DNA from: Stentor coeruleus
Lineage: Eukaryota > Ciliophora > Heterotrichea > Heterotrichida > Stentoridae
DNA length: 64,000 nt
Direction of reading: 5' to 3'
Assembly: GCA_001970955.1 (NCBI GenBank)
Contig: MPUH01000295.1
Coordinates: 1-64,000, forward strand
The position numbers were made by a program, and so were the translations under genes. Shown here one piece after another: positions 22,335 through 32,448 of the stretch; the stretch's first letter is position 1, and the number at the start of each line of letters is the position of its first letter. The notes under the pieces were generated by a model. That model made no database searches and was not told the origin of the DNA. It worked only from the letters and a program-made list of their open reading frames with translations.

Positions 22335-23880
22335 TTAAACAATAACACTATAATACTTCCACACAAAATACTTAAAATCTTCAGCTGCTGAAATCAAGTA
22401 TCTTTGTTTCTGTTTATACAACACAACATCTTTAACTTTAGACTTATTTCCTGTGAAAGTTGCATGCTTTTTACCTGATTTTAAATTCCATAAAATAACT
22501 TGAAAACTAGGACTATCAGTAAAAAATAGGCAGTCATCAATAAAATAACTGCGGCTTATTATAAACTTACTATCAACAGAAAATTTCCCCATAAATTTAC
22601 CTAAAGTTTTATTCCACACTTTAAGATATCCATCAGAACTTGTAGTCACTAGATAATTTTTAAATGAAGCAAAGCTTGTAATATTTTCATTATGACATTC
22701 AGTAACACATTTTTTACTTTCGAAGTTAAAGTCATATAAATAAACATTATTACTAGCAAATACTAATAATATTTTCCTACTATTTTCAAGTACAGTCAAG
22801 TTTTTTTGTGGCAATACTCGACAGTCCATAAAAGAAGCAATCTGCCTTTTAGTCATGAAATCCCAGACAATAATTGTCGAGTCATCTGAAATGCTTATAA
22901 ACTCAGAAGAATTAACTATTTTTAATGATACTATCGGATAATTATGCCCAAGAAGCCAATAATAATCATTTTAATTACTACATATGCATATCCTACAGTC
23001 ATTTGATCCTGTTATAAGAAAATCTACATTCAAAAAGTATTCAATATATGTTATGCTACCTAAATGCTCATTAGATTTCCTTATAAAAACCCCAGTAGAT
23101 AATGAGTATATATATACTTCTTTATATCTATTATATTTTTCTTTTGGAACAAGAACTATGTTGTTCTGCTTTTCACATATAACAGCATATGCAATACTAT
23201 TAAAAGTTGTTTTTATAGACATTATTGGCGTTGAGTTTAAGAAATGCCAAAGAGATATTGTATTTTCATTTACAATCCCAATAAATCTTTCGGATAAACT
23301 TGTCATTTGAATGAATTTTATTTTTTCACTTAATTCAATTGTACATGCATTATAAAAATTGTATAGAGTAGTTTTTTTGCTTTGAATTTGGTTAAAAACA
23401 CAATATTGATTGTCGCAGCTGATTATGAAAAAATTAAAAACTTGAGGTCCTGTGAATTTTGACTTTAAAGATACAGGATTTAGATTGAATATTTCGATTT
23501 CTCCTTTATTCCAGCTTAGGATTAAGTGTTGGTTGTTAGAAGTTATTTCTATTTAAGTTATAGTGTTGAAGTTTTTTGTAATGCTGAAGAGTTGTTTGGA
23601 AGTTGGTATATTCCACAAGCAGATTTTTATAATTAAAAAAAAAATGTTATATTTATGTATATATAAAACTAAATATGTTTTAGAATAAAATAGTATGTTT
23701 CTAGCATGAAACAATAGGCATTTATGAATAATTTTTTTTTCAGCACCTGACTTTTCCATCAATTGATGCCGTAGCTAAAATTTCTTCATTTTTACTCACA
23801 AATACGTAGTTTATTTCACTGAAATGCCCATAGAAATTAAACTTAAACAACCTTTCAATAACATCCCGACGATCTACCAT
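22335..23880 (-). pseudogene. WD40-repeat protein gene, apparently decayed
   Basis: From the ATG at 23880 the frame reads MVDRRDVIERLF, then GHFSEINYVFV and ILATASIDGK, a typical WD40 blade. A stretch of about 127 bases (23625-23751) then interrupts it. After that the blade resumes as ICLWNIP. The same frame then continues to 22335 with further WD40 blades (TGSNDCRICI, ISDDSTIIVWDF, TTSSDGYLKVWN, LISAAEDFKYFVW), but it is crossed by two in-frame TAA codons (23553 and 22971). Neither TAA lies in a GT...AG segment of 15-16 bases. The frame is otherwise kept over 1.2 kb, so the decay is young or the stops are read through. The orthologue is not recognised. Confidence 0.65.
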
Positions 23881-23954
23881 ATTATACTTTTAATAAACCC
23901 ATAATTTTACTCAATATATATAATAAAATAAATTTCAGTGATAAAAACTAGCAT

Positions 23955-24616
23955 AAAACCCGAGATGATCTTAGAGGGTGTAATTCTTCATATTCAGTTT
24001 GTGGCTTGTATGCGGAGGACAAGATAGTTTAGTTAGATTGTGGAAATTTTCAATAAAACAAGAAAAAGATGAAATATCAGGCAAGGGGTTTAGAATATAG
24101 GAAATATTACTGTAAGCTTGATGCTGTACTGAATGGTCATATCAATCTTGTATGTAGCGTTTAATAGACTGTAGCATTCAATAGATTGATGATTCTATTC
24201 TCATATCATCACACGATTTTCTCTTTAATCACTTGGTGTTACAGACATGACATTTTCACCAAATGATAAATTCCTTTTAGCAGTATCCCATGATAGAATA
24301 TGGTGTTTATATAATAAAATCAATGAAAATTATATATTAATAACCTCTAAAAAATCTACAGCCAAGTTATATACATATGCTCATGGGGTCCAGATAATGA
24401 AATATTTGATAATGAATCTAGGGAAAAAAATTTAAAGTGTGGGATTTGAATTGGGAGTTTATAAAAAATATAACTTTTCCATATCCAGTAACAGCAAGTT
24501 GTTTTGTAGATAAAAGCAAGGTAGTTGTAAGGCTTGAAGATGAAGAAATCAAACTTGTAAATATTGATAATGGGTTAACAATTGCCACTATGTCTTATGA
24601 AGATACAGTTTTATAA
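23955..24616 (+). pseudogene. ELP2: Elongator complex subunit 2 (ELP2) relic
   Basis: Translation in shifting frames gives blocks that follow ELP2 in order: [46 protein letters not shown], then [18 protein letters not shown] and PVTASCF. In human ELP2 the matching blocks read [54 protein letters not shown] and GGAVTAV. The part between the second and third blocks, some hundreds of residues in ELP2, is missing here. Several frameshifts and stops are present. ELP2 is a scaffold of Elongator, which modifies wobble uridines of tRNA. An intact copy must be elsewhere if the complex is retained. Confidence 0.65.
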
Positions 24617-24804
24617 TAATAATAATAGTTAAAATACTTTTGATATCATATTTACAGTTTAAAAGCTAAAAACATACACTAGAAAGCTGTATTCAATTTC
24701 ATCAGACAATACTTTTAGAATATATTTATTATCTAGTCTAAACTAAAATATTTTTTATTAACTGGATGCTTATATTATATCATAAATAATATATGATAAT
24801 TGCA

Positions 24805-27114
24805 CTAATTAAATTTTTCTATCCCTCTTATCATAACTCCATATTTCACATTATGCTGTTTAGCGAATGGATTTTTTTTCTGTTCATTGCTTCTTTTAAC
24901 ATAAGGACTCATATAAAACTTATCCGATATCTTAGGAAGTTGTTTAGGTCGTGTAAATTCAGGTTCAGAATTGCTTACATCAAAAGGTTTTTTAACTTTT
25001 CTTTTTATTTTGCCTGTACTTTTTTTATGAATATTTTTACTAGAATTTGGGTGAATAAGGTTTAAATCTGTTAATGATGAGGCTGATGATATGTCTTCTT
25101 GATATTTTGAATTATATCTTGGAATTTTAGACTCTTTTTTATGTGGATTTTTATTTAATACATACTTCGGGGATAAAGGTGGGAGAGTATCTTCACTTCT
25201 AACATAAGAATTTTTGCTTTTAATTCCTTGCAATCGGTAGTTGAAAACTTTATTTTTTTTAGCATTTCCATCGTTAGTCTCGAAGTTTTTTAGAAAAAAT
25301 TTCTCTTGTTTTAAGCTTTTCTGGTTGTTTAAAGAATGTGCTTCAAGATTATCAATCCTATCCCGTAGTTGATTCTGTAGTATTTGTATATAAATATCTT
25401 TCTGTTTCAATTGGTTTTTCTCATGTAATTTCAACTGTTCATTTTCCAGTTCACTAAGGGCAATAATATGTTGTTGCAAAGTAATTTTCAAAGTCTTCGT
25501 CAAATCTTCAGGTAAACCTTCCCAACTTTCTTGTATTTCTTTTCTGACTTTTTCCAAATTCTCAAACTGTGAATTCATCTTCCCCACTTTATCTTCCTGT
25601 TCAGCAATAGATTTTTTCAATCTATTAACTTGATCATTAATAGACAAAACAACATTATTATCATTTCCATGTGTATATCTCGCATCATTTAATTCACATT
25701 CTCTAGTTAAAATCATCTCTTGTAACTCATCCCAAGATTTCACTGCTTCAAAATACATTTTTTTAGTCTTAGTTTCCTTTTGCATATGTCCCTCAAGTTC
25801 ACTTTCATATTTATCCGCATTTTCAAAACCATCAAGGTTTTTAGGGGAGTTTTTCTTTTTCATTAAAACTTTTTTTAGTTCTAAAACTTCTTTTCTTAGA
25901 TCATTTATTATGTCTTTGTATTTAGAAATATGATATGTGACATTAACAACATTTCTTTCACTTGAAGTTTTGATATTTTTAGCCCGATTTGCATATTTTA
26001 ATGTGTTGTGAGTATCATCATAAAACATAGCGAAAGGACTTATACAAACAATCATAACTGTACGGCAATTTCCACCTAAAGAATCTTTAAGTAGCCTTGT
26101 AAGTTTTGAATCTCTATATGGGATATAAGTTTTCGTACCTTTAAGATTTGCTTCATATAAAGCGTTTATACAGTTTCCAAGAGCAAGTAAAGATCTATTT
26201 ATATTTGCCCCTTCTATTAACCTAATTCCTCTGTTTTTTGTATTTGCTGCCCTTTCTGACCCGGCAAGGTCTATTAAAGAAAGTTTTCCTGTTGCTTTTT
26301 CAGTCTCGATACCGGTATTTTTTTCTCGATATTCAACAAGGATTTGTAAAACTGCATGAGATCGACTTGATGTCTGATTTGCTTCAGTAGGTTCACAAGT
26401 CCTTCTTTTGTTTCCAAGACGTAAACATTCTATAACTTCTTGAGGACTTGTTGCAACTAATTCTGATAAACCTGATACTGTTATACCTTTATCAGGATCT
26501 TCACGGATGTCAAGATATCCTGATGATGGGCTTATCAAGTCTCTGACAATTTCGTTGTAGATTTCCAGGTATGAAATTTTTACTTGGTATTCACGCTCAT
26601 TTGATAAAACTTCAATTCTTGTAAAAAGCTCTATAAATGACATGAGCATTATACCAAGTTTATCTACTTCCCCTAGCATTGTGTATGTTTTCCCTGCTCC
26701 AGTTGGTCCATAAGCAAAAACTGTAGCATTATACCCACTAAGTACACCTTCAAGTAAAAACATTGTCGTTTTGTTAAAAACTTCTTGTTGGGAAACATTT
26801 TCACCAAAGGCAAAATCAAAAGCATATTTTTTTTCATTAAGTCTTTTATTAACAGGACCTGGTGGTTCAGTTATAATAACAAGTTTCCCATCTAATATTT
26901 GCACAGTTTTAAAATCATCGACTTCTTTTTCTTTTTTTGTTAATGGTCTGCAACGTACTGCAACTAATATATTAGATACTCCTTGATGCATGTTTGAAAT
27001 TAATTCAGTAGTTTCTGGTTCTTGATCTGATCCAAGTACACTTTCGTTTCTAGAAATTTTTCCTGATGATTTTGATGACTTCATTTTTGAAGTTTGTAAT
27101 AGTTTTAATTTCAT
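24805..27114 (-). CDS. Kinesin-8 motor, KIF19-like
   Basis: The 769-residue protein has an N-terminal motor domain at about 45-390. Its P-loop AYGPTGAGKTYTMLG (near 136) has the Pro that KIF19 also carries. Switch I is NQTSSRSHAVL and switch II is LIDLAGSERA. The kinesin-8 block IPYRDSKLTRLLKDSLGGN is intact. The neck region NVTYHISKYKDIINDLR closely matches the KIF18/KIF19 neck. Coiled coil follows at about 400-580, then a basic Ser/Lys-rich tail. Kinesin-8 motors walk to plus ends and promote microtubule disassembly; KIF19 sets ciliary length in animals. A role in cilia or cortical microtubules is a fair inference. No intron is needed. Confidence 0.93.
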   Translation of the reverse strand: MKLKLLQTSKMKSSKSSGKISRNESVLGSDQEPETTELISNMHQGVSNILVAVRCRPLTKKEKEVDDFKTVQILDGKLVIITEPPGPVNKRLNEKKYAFDFAFGENVSQQEVFNKTTMFLLEGVLSGYNATVFAYGPTGAGKTYTMLGEVDKLGIMLMSFIELFTRIEVLSNEREYQVKISYLEIYNEIVRDLISPSSGYLDIREDPDKGITVSGLSELVATSPQEVIECLRLGNKRRTCEPTEANQTSSRSHAVLQILVEYREKNTGIETEKATGKLSLIDLAGSERAANTKNRGIRLIEGANINRSLLALGNCINALYEANLKGTKTYIPYRDSKLTRLLKDSLGGNCRTVMIVCISPFAMFYDDTHNTLKYANRAKNIKTSSERNVVNVTYHISKYKDIINDLRKEVLELKKVLMKKKNSPKNLDGFENADKYESELEGHMQKETKTKKMYFEAVKSWDELQEMILTRECELNDARYTHGNDNNVVLSINDQVNRLKKSIAEQEDKVGKMNSQFENLEKVRKEIQESWEGLPEDLTKTLKITLQQHIIALSELENEQLKLHEKNQLKQKDIYIQILQNQLRDRIDNLEAHSLNNQKSLKQEKFFLKNFETNDGNAKKNKVFNYRLQGIKSKNSYVRSEDTLPPLSPKYVLNKNPHKKESKIPRYNSKYQEDISSASSLTDLNLIHPNSSKNIHKKSTGKIKRKVKKPFDVSNSEPEFTRPKQLPKISDKFYMSPYVKRSNEQKKNPFAKQHNVKYGVMIRGIEKFN

Positions 27115-27903
27115 CGTAAAATAATAGGTTTGGTGAGGTAGATAAGGTAATTAGGAAGATGGATTGAAAGATTTTTATTACTTTTTTAATAGGTTTTTTT
27201 AGGGGTTTGTGGATTTTTGAGTTTTTGTGTTGTTAGTGGATAATTTGTAATTTTTTTTTGAAAGTTTATTTTTTGTGTAGGAAAAGATAGGAAAGATTTT
27301 GGAAAATTTGGTTGGAGAGGCTGCTTTGGAGGTTAAAAATGATTATGAGATGTTTGATTGTGTAAATAAATATTTTGAAGTTATAGTTGTAATGTTAGAT
27401 AAAAAGTAAAGAATTATTTTTATATTTTTCCTATATTTTTGACATTAAACTTGAAGAAGAAGAAAAAAAATGTCATCTGATCTCAGGAAAGTTAGACTGT
27501 TTATTAAGTATACAGTAAGCTTATCAAGAAAATCTAATCATATATAAACTATAATCACTCATATCATAAACAACATTTTTTCCTATATGAAATAAGCTTG
27601 TTATAAAGGGTAATATTTTATAATATAATAGTTATCAAAAAATGATTAAAAAATTCTATTCAATTTTTCGGAATTCTTCAGCTTAACCATCAAAATAATT
27701 TAGGAAACTTGAAAATTTATTGGTTAATTTGCTTATTTATTATATAATTTTTCACAATTTATAGAATAAATACAACAATTTCAGTCTAGCCTTTCTATTA
27801 GATTATCTTTATCAAAGGTAGCTAAGCTGTTTTTATAAAATAATCTATCCAATTATCTTGTTTAAATAAATCCCAATAATTACATATATTTTGCTAATAA
27901 TAT
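27115..27903. other. Spacer with one unexplained coding-like patch
   Basis: The left part, next to the kinesin start, is G-rich and C-poor on the plus strand, that is G-poor on the kinesin's coding strand. At about 27286-27410 the plus strand has a codon-like run (reads GKILENLVGEAALEVKNDY, later MFDCVNKYF, ending in TAA). It has no usable ATG upstream and no clean 15-base intron. It could be an orphan last exon or a relic. The rest up to 27903 shows nothing. Confidence 0.45.
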
Positions 27904-28926
27904 ATGTTCTGCGATACAAAATGCTTACTCTGCGATCAAGATCAAGCTTCTAAAATCAATCATTCTTTTTATCATGGTGTTTGTACGTTCCATAAATCTA
28001 ACCTAAACCCTATTCTTATATGTTATTATTGCAATTCTAATGTTCAAGTTAATAAAATTGTAGATATTACAAATTGTTATGCTTGCAATAATATTACAAC
28101 TAAAAAATCATCTCCTTGTGGGCACATTCTTTGTGAAAATTGTGAAAAAGAGTGCTCTTTATGTAAACAAAATATCATAGATTTACATGAAAATTTCTCA
28201 TTTCGACAAACAACTATAAATGAATTGCCAAAAACACAAACTTTGATAAATGAAGAAAAATACTTTGAAAATCCAGAAATCATTCATTTAAGAAACAGTA
28301 TTTCTAAAAATAAATGTGATTTTTGTATGGTGAAAAGTGCTTGCAATTTATTGGAATGCAACCATTATTTGTGTGATGATTGTTTAACTGAAGGAAAATG
28401 CAATTTGTGTATACATTTTAATAGCAGTTTTTCAAATACTATGAATTTGAAAAATAAAATACATCTTGAAGAAGAGAAATTAAATGGTTTTATCAAAATT
28501 CCCCTTGAGAATGTTGAAAAGGAGTGTCAGACTAAAGATGTGAGTGATAATCACTCTGAAACAATTGTTGTATCAGGCAATCCTAAGAGAAGCACAAAAA
28601 TTTATGCAGATGAATCCTTCCTATTAAATATCAATAGTTTGGCTAAGTCTGATATATGCAAAATTAATACAAAATTAGATGAAGACAAGTCTAAAGATTC
28701 TCTCCTCAATGCGAACTCAAAGAATGAATCATATTTATTCGAATGCATTAGTTTTACTCCTAATGAAAATCCTAAAATGATAATTGACATAAATCAAATT
28801 AGTAGGTCTACTTCAAATAGTAAAAATAACAGCTACAATAGTAAATCAAAAACTGCAAGTCTATCAATCAATGAAAATGATGATGATGATGATGAGAAAT
28901 GCTGTTGCAGCTGCACTTTATTTTAA
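27904..28926 (+). CDS. Cys-rich RING-like protein with C-terminal CaaX end
   Basis: The 340-residue protein has an N-terminal Cys/His cluster (CLLCDQD..., ICYYCNSN). A RING-like block follows (CYACNN...SPCGHILCENC...CSLC, about 58-92). A second such block (CDFCMV...LECNHYLCDDC...CNLC) sits at about 138-172. Both keep the C-x-H-x2-C-x2-C core of RING fingers. The second half (about 180-325) is Ser/Asn/Lys-rich and probably disordered, with a short Asp run near the end. It ends CCCSCTLF: CTLF is a CaaX box, and the cysteines before it could be palmitoylated. A membrane-bound E3 ligase is the simplest reading. The ATG at 27904 follows a TATAT leader. Confidence 0.75.
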   Translation: MFCDTKCLLCDQDQASKINHSFYHGVCTFHKSNLNPILICYYCNSNVQVNKIVDITNCYACNNITTKKSSPCGHILCENCEKECSLCKQNIIDLHENFSFRQTTINELPKTQTLINEEKYFENPEIIHLRNSISKNKCDFCMVKSACNLLECNHYLCDDCLTEGKCNLCIHFNSSFSNTMNLKNKIHLEEEKLNGFIKIPLENVEKECQTKDVSDNHSETIVVSGNPKRSTKIYADESFLLNINSLAKSDICKINTKLDEDKSKDSLLNANSKNESYLFECISFTPNENPKMIIDINQISRSTSNSKNNSYNSKSKTASLSINENDDDDDEKCCCSCTLF

Positions 28927-29345
28927 TTATTTTTAATTTTAAGTATTTAGATGATTCTTATAAGGACTGTGATGATTATAGATATTTTTATCAAGATTTG
29001 TTTAAGATTTAATGCTTTGAAAGATTCTTAGTTATTTTTATAGCATTTTATGTTCATTTACTACGAAAAACTAACTAAATCCTTAATTNTTTTTTATAAA
29101 AAATTTATATGTATAAATAGATTATAATAAGAATATTTCTATTAAAAAAATGTTTTTATGTTTGATTCTTAGTTATTTTTATAGCATTTTATGTTCATTT
29201 ACTACGAAAAACTAACTAAATCCTTAATTTCTAAGTCTTTTCTTATAAAAAAACTAATTATCTAGCATAGCAACCTATAAAACCCTAAAACCATAATCTT
29301 ACATCTTATCAAAAAACTTATCATCCTATATCTATCCTATTTGCA
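28927..29345. other. Spacer with a 66-nt duplication flanking a single N
   Basis: The one ambiguous base of the window (N at 29089) sits immediately after the first copy of a perfect 66-base direct repeat; the second copy lies 75 bases downstream. This is probably a contig join. Otherwise the spacer is AT-rich 3' flank shared by two convergent genes. Confidence 0.7.
29023..29229 (+). repeat. Perfect 66-nt direct repeat (29023-29088 and 29164-29229)
   Basis: Both copies begin GATTCTTAGTTATTTTTATA and end CTAAATCCTTAATT, with no difference that I can see. The N is the base straight after the first copy. Perfect identity suggests an assembly artefact or a very recent duplication. Confidence 0.85.
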
Positions 29346-30641
29346 CTAAAACTTATTCCTTTTATTTTTCCATAATACCAAACTCTGCAAATTACTCATA
29401 AGTACATTTGAAAAGTTATTAATCGAGCAATTAGCCTGAGCAACACCTAAATTAACCCTAGCAGCATCCACAAGCGATCTATCCTGTAATTTCCTCACCA
29501 AATTAAAATGTTTTTCTAAAAAATCCACCGCTTTTTTATAATGTCCCTGTTTCTGATATACAAGTCCAAGATTTAATGATGCTTCAGCTTCAGCAGCATG
29601 TTTATTATTTTCTGAAGCTTCATGATTTAATTGTTCTAAATGTTTAATAGCTTGTGGTATATTTCCCATAGCTTGATAAGTAGCAGCAAGTTTAGCTAAA
29701 GCATTAGTAATTCCATCAATAAAATCAGAAGATCTAGACAATTCTAAGTACTTTTGCAAGTATTCAAGGGCTTTGAAAAAATTTTCTTGTTTAAAATGAA
29801 CCATCCCAACTCTATAACATGAATTTCCTTGTGATTCTGCATCTTCAGCTCTTTTTGAACTTTCTAAACATTTCATATGAAGTTCTAAAGCTTCACTTAC
29901 TTTACCTTCTTCTTCAAGTTTATCAGCTTCTAAACGATAGACTTCAGTTAATGATTTGCTTATTGTGATTAACGAATGTTTGAGTTTATGGATTTCTGAT
30001 ATGTATACACCTTTTTCAAACATTTCTATAGCTTTATTTATGTTTTTTGTTTGATAGGCACAATTACCAAGACCTTGATATGCTGTTGCTTCTTCAATAT
30101 GTAAAGATTTTTTTCCAGCTATGCCTGCACATCTTTCATAAAAATAAGTGGCTGCATCGTATTTTTCCATTTTGTCAAAGAAATTTCCAAGATCGTGGTA
30201 GACTTTGAAACTTTCTGAGAAATCATCTTCTTGGCTGAGTTTTTCAGCTTTTACGAGTTTGTCTTTGATAAAAGTTATTGCAGAGTCTTTGATTTCAAGT
30301 TCTGAAAAGTGACCATGGGTAATGTAAAAAAGGTCGATGTAGGATTGTGGAAAACCTTGTTCGAGGATTTGTTTGCAAGCAGTATCACGAGTGATTTTAT
30401 TGATTTGCAAACCTTCACCACGTTGAATATTTTTACGAGATCCTACACTTCTTGATGATGTGTGAACTCTATTGCTTGATTTACTTGCTGGAGGAATTTC
30501 TGCTGGGGTTATTTCAGCTTCAATGTATGGCGTTTTAAAAACTCCAGTTCTTTTCATTGCTGCACCAGTCATTGGGACAAATTTACGTCCTAGAAGCGGT
30601 TTTGTAGTTCTTGTAACCTCCGCTGAATTTTTCCCTGACAT
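29346..30641 (-). CDS. TPR-repeat protein, TTC29-like axonemal factor
   Basis: The 431-residue protein has a basic, probably disordered start (to about 90). Then come TPR helical pairs to about 410: AYQGLGNCAYQTKNINKAIE, CYRVGMVHFKQENFFKALEY, ALAKLAATYQAMGNIPQAIK, SLNLGLVYQKQGHYKKAVDF. The order and spacing, with a helical lead-in containing KAEKLSQEDDFSESFKVYHD, fit TTC29, a flagellar protein needed for sperm and ciliary motility. Other TPR scaffolds such as the LGN/GPSM group look similar at this level. It would act in cilia, which this cell has in abundance. The ATG at 30641 is the first in frame. Confidence 0.72.
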   Translation of the reverse strand: MSGKNSAEVTRTTKPLLGRKFVPMTGAAMKRTGVFKTPYIEAEITPAEIPPASKSSNRVHTSSRSVGSRKNIQRGEGLQINKITRDTACKQILEQGFPQSYIDLFYITHGHFSELEIKDSAITFIKDKLVKAEKLSQEDDFSESFKVYHDLGNFFDKMEKYDAATYFYERCAGIAGKKSLHIEEATAYQGLGNCAYQTKNINKAIEMFEKGVYISEIHKLKHSLITISKSLTEVYRLEADKLEEEGKVSEALELHMKCLESSKRAEDAESQGNSCYRVGMVHFKQENFFKALEYLQKYLELSRSSDFIDGITNALAKLAATYQAMGNIPQAIKHLEQLNHEASENNKHAAEAEASLNLGLVYQKQGHYKKAVDFLEKHFNLVRKLQDRSLVDAARVNLGVAQANCSINNFSNVLMSNLQSLVLWKNKRNKF

Positions 30642-31309
30642 TTGAAATGATTATAATTAGTTTAGTAGATAAAAATATAGTCAAAACATAGATATAGATG
30701 GGTGAAAAGATAAAATATTATTGAAAATACATTTTATGAAACCAGTCAAGATGTAAAAAAAAATTTTAATGATAGAATTTTAAGCTTTATGTAAGAAGTA
30801 GATATGATTTGTAATAATATTTTAGACATGTTTAGGGTTTTCTATTGAAAAAATACATGAAGTTTTTGTATTGGGGTAGGGATTCTGGTTACAATCAAAT
30901 AAAATATTATCTAGTGACATCGTAATTTTATTATCATTTTTAAACTATAATCTGATTCCATATCCTTCTTACCTGTATTCTCTACATCATTAATCAACTT
31001 TATACTTCACCAGAAATATTCTATTAAAAAAATCACTTTTTCCCAATTTTATCTAATTAACCCTCAAAAATACCTTAATCTCTCTATTTTTCCTAATTAA
31101 AATCCTCATAAACTCAAACTACATAATCCTAACAAGCCTATCTCTCATTAAAAACTCAAAAAAAAGCATAATTTTCTATACCCAATCAAACTTCTCAACA
31201 AAATCTTCATCTTAACCCAAATCCTAAACATCAATTCTTCCACACCTTTTTTATAACTTTTTCTTCCTCATATCCATTATGCCATCTAGAAATACTATCT
31301 GGAGTAAAA
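30642..31309. other. Divergent promoter region
   Basis: It lies between the TPR protein (minus) and the ankyrin protein (plus). The stretch 31021-31200 has two G on the plus strand, matching the G-poor leader seen before other plus-strand genes. No relic or RNA gene was seen. Confidence 0.55.
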
Positions 31310-32392
31310 ATGGGCTGCTGTTCATCTGAAATGAAAACTCTACCTCGTAACCAAGTAGTTGACAGAATAAAAATAGCAATTGAGCAAAACCATTGGCTTA
31401 AACTTCCAACTCTTTTTGCAGTCCTAGAGAAAATCCAGCCTGAAAAACTTTCAGCAATCGATCGTCCAATAATAGAAACCAAAGAAATCACTTTAAACCC
31501 ATTCGCATATTCAATTTGGCTTGGTCAAAAAGAGACTTTCATTTACATGTACGAAAATCTCCATCCAAACATATTAGAACTTGAACATCAATTAGCTAAA
31601 TACAATATGACTGCTCTTGATATAATTTGTCAAAAAGGTTATATTGAGATATTAAAACTTTATATCCCAATATATACAGATTATCAAATCACTCTTATGC
31701 ATTCTATAGAAAATCATTATGACCCATCTTTGCCTGCAAATATATACACGCCAATACAAAAAGCTTGTGAAATAGGAAATATTGTTGTTGTGTCTACTAT
31801 TGTGAACTATTATAAAACTAATTGTCCGAATGGTTTGGTTAATATTAAGATACCTTTTATACTGGATATTAATTATCAAGATGAAAACACCGGAGAAAAC
31901 TGCCCGTTGATTGCTTGTAGGAATGGAAATTATACTATGATGAGATATTTGCATGAAAACTGCCAGGCTAATTTTTTTGCTAAAAATAAACATGATGAGA
32001 ATGCGATTAATGTTTGTCTTGCTGGATATAGACGAGAACCTAAGCTCACATATTATGAATGTATTGTTTATTTGGTTAATACTATTGGGGTTGATTTTAT
32101 GCATATGCATGAAGAATCATTGTTGATTGCTGAAGATCCTAAGATTATTGGGTTTCTTGAGAAAAAATTGAAGGAGAAAGGTGTTAATGTGACAAAGAAA
32201 GATGTTGAAAGATTTAATGCAATTAAACAACCCCCGATACCAAAAACAGATTTGGAAATCGATTTGGATAAGCTTCAGGAACATGAATTTGTTATTAAAA
32301 ATTATATTGGCGATGAAAGCTATATTGAGCATAAAGATGACACTATGAATTTTTCAATACTCAATGATAATGCAGTTCTTATGCATAGATAA
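31310..32392 (+). CDS. N-myristoylated ankyrin-repeat protein
   Basis: The 360-residue protein begins MGCCSS: Gly2 for myristoylation and Cys3/Cys4 for palmitoylation, a strong dual-lipid anchor. Degenerate ankyrin repeats follow at about 60-270: MTALDIICQKGYIEILKLYI, YTPIQKACEIGNIVVVSTIV, NCPLIACRNGNYTMMRYLHE and a last one around NAINVCLAGYRRE. The repeats keep the TALDIAC-like helix starts. The C-terminal 80 residues are charged. Probably a peripheral membrane adaptor. Its partners cannot be told from sequence. No enzyme domain is present. Confidence 0.78.
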   Translation: MGCCSSEMKTLPRNQVVDRIKIAIEQNHWLKLPTLFAVLEKIQPEKLSAIDRPIIETKEITLNPFAYSIWLGQKETFIYMYENLHPNILELEHQLAKYNMTALDIICQKGYIEILKLYIPIYTDYQITLMHSIENHYDPSLPANIYTPIQKACEIGNIVVVSTIVNYYKTNCPNGLVNIKIPFILDINYQDENTGENCPLIACRNGNYTMMRYLHENCQANFFAKNKHDENAINVCLAGYRREPKLTYYECIVYLVNTIGVDFMHMHEESLLIAEDPKIIGFLEKKLKEKGVNVTKKDVERFNAIKQPPIPKTDLEIDLDKLQEHEFVIKNYIGDESYIEHKDDTMNFSILNDNAVLMHR

Positions 32393-32448
32393 CTATACAT
32401 TTAATATAGGTGTTATAAATATGGACTTTTTTCCTATAGAATTTTTTT

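Noticed and set aside
22971-23555. TAA read as glutamine, as in other ciliates
   Set aside because: All intact genes in the window end at TAA, TAG or TGA close after their conserved domains, so reassignment is not supported; pseudogene decay or local readthrough fits better.
31231-32332. Antisense frames opposite the ankyrin gene
   Set aside because: They are shadows of a well-supported plus-strand gene.
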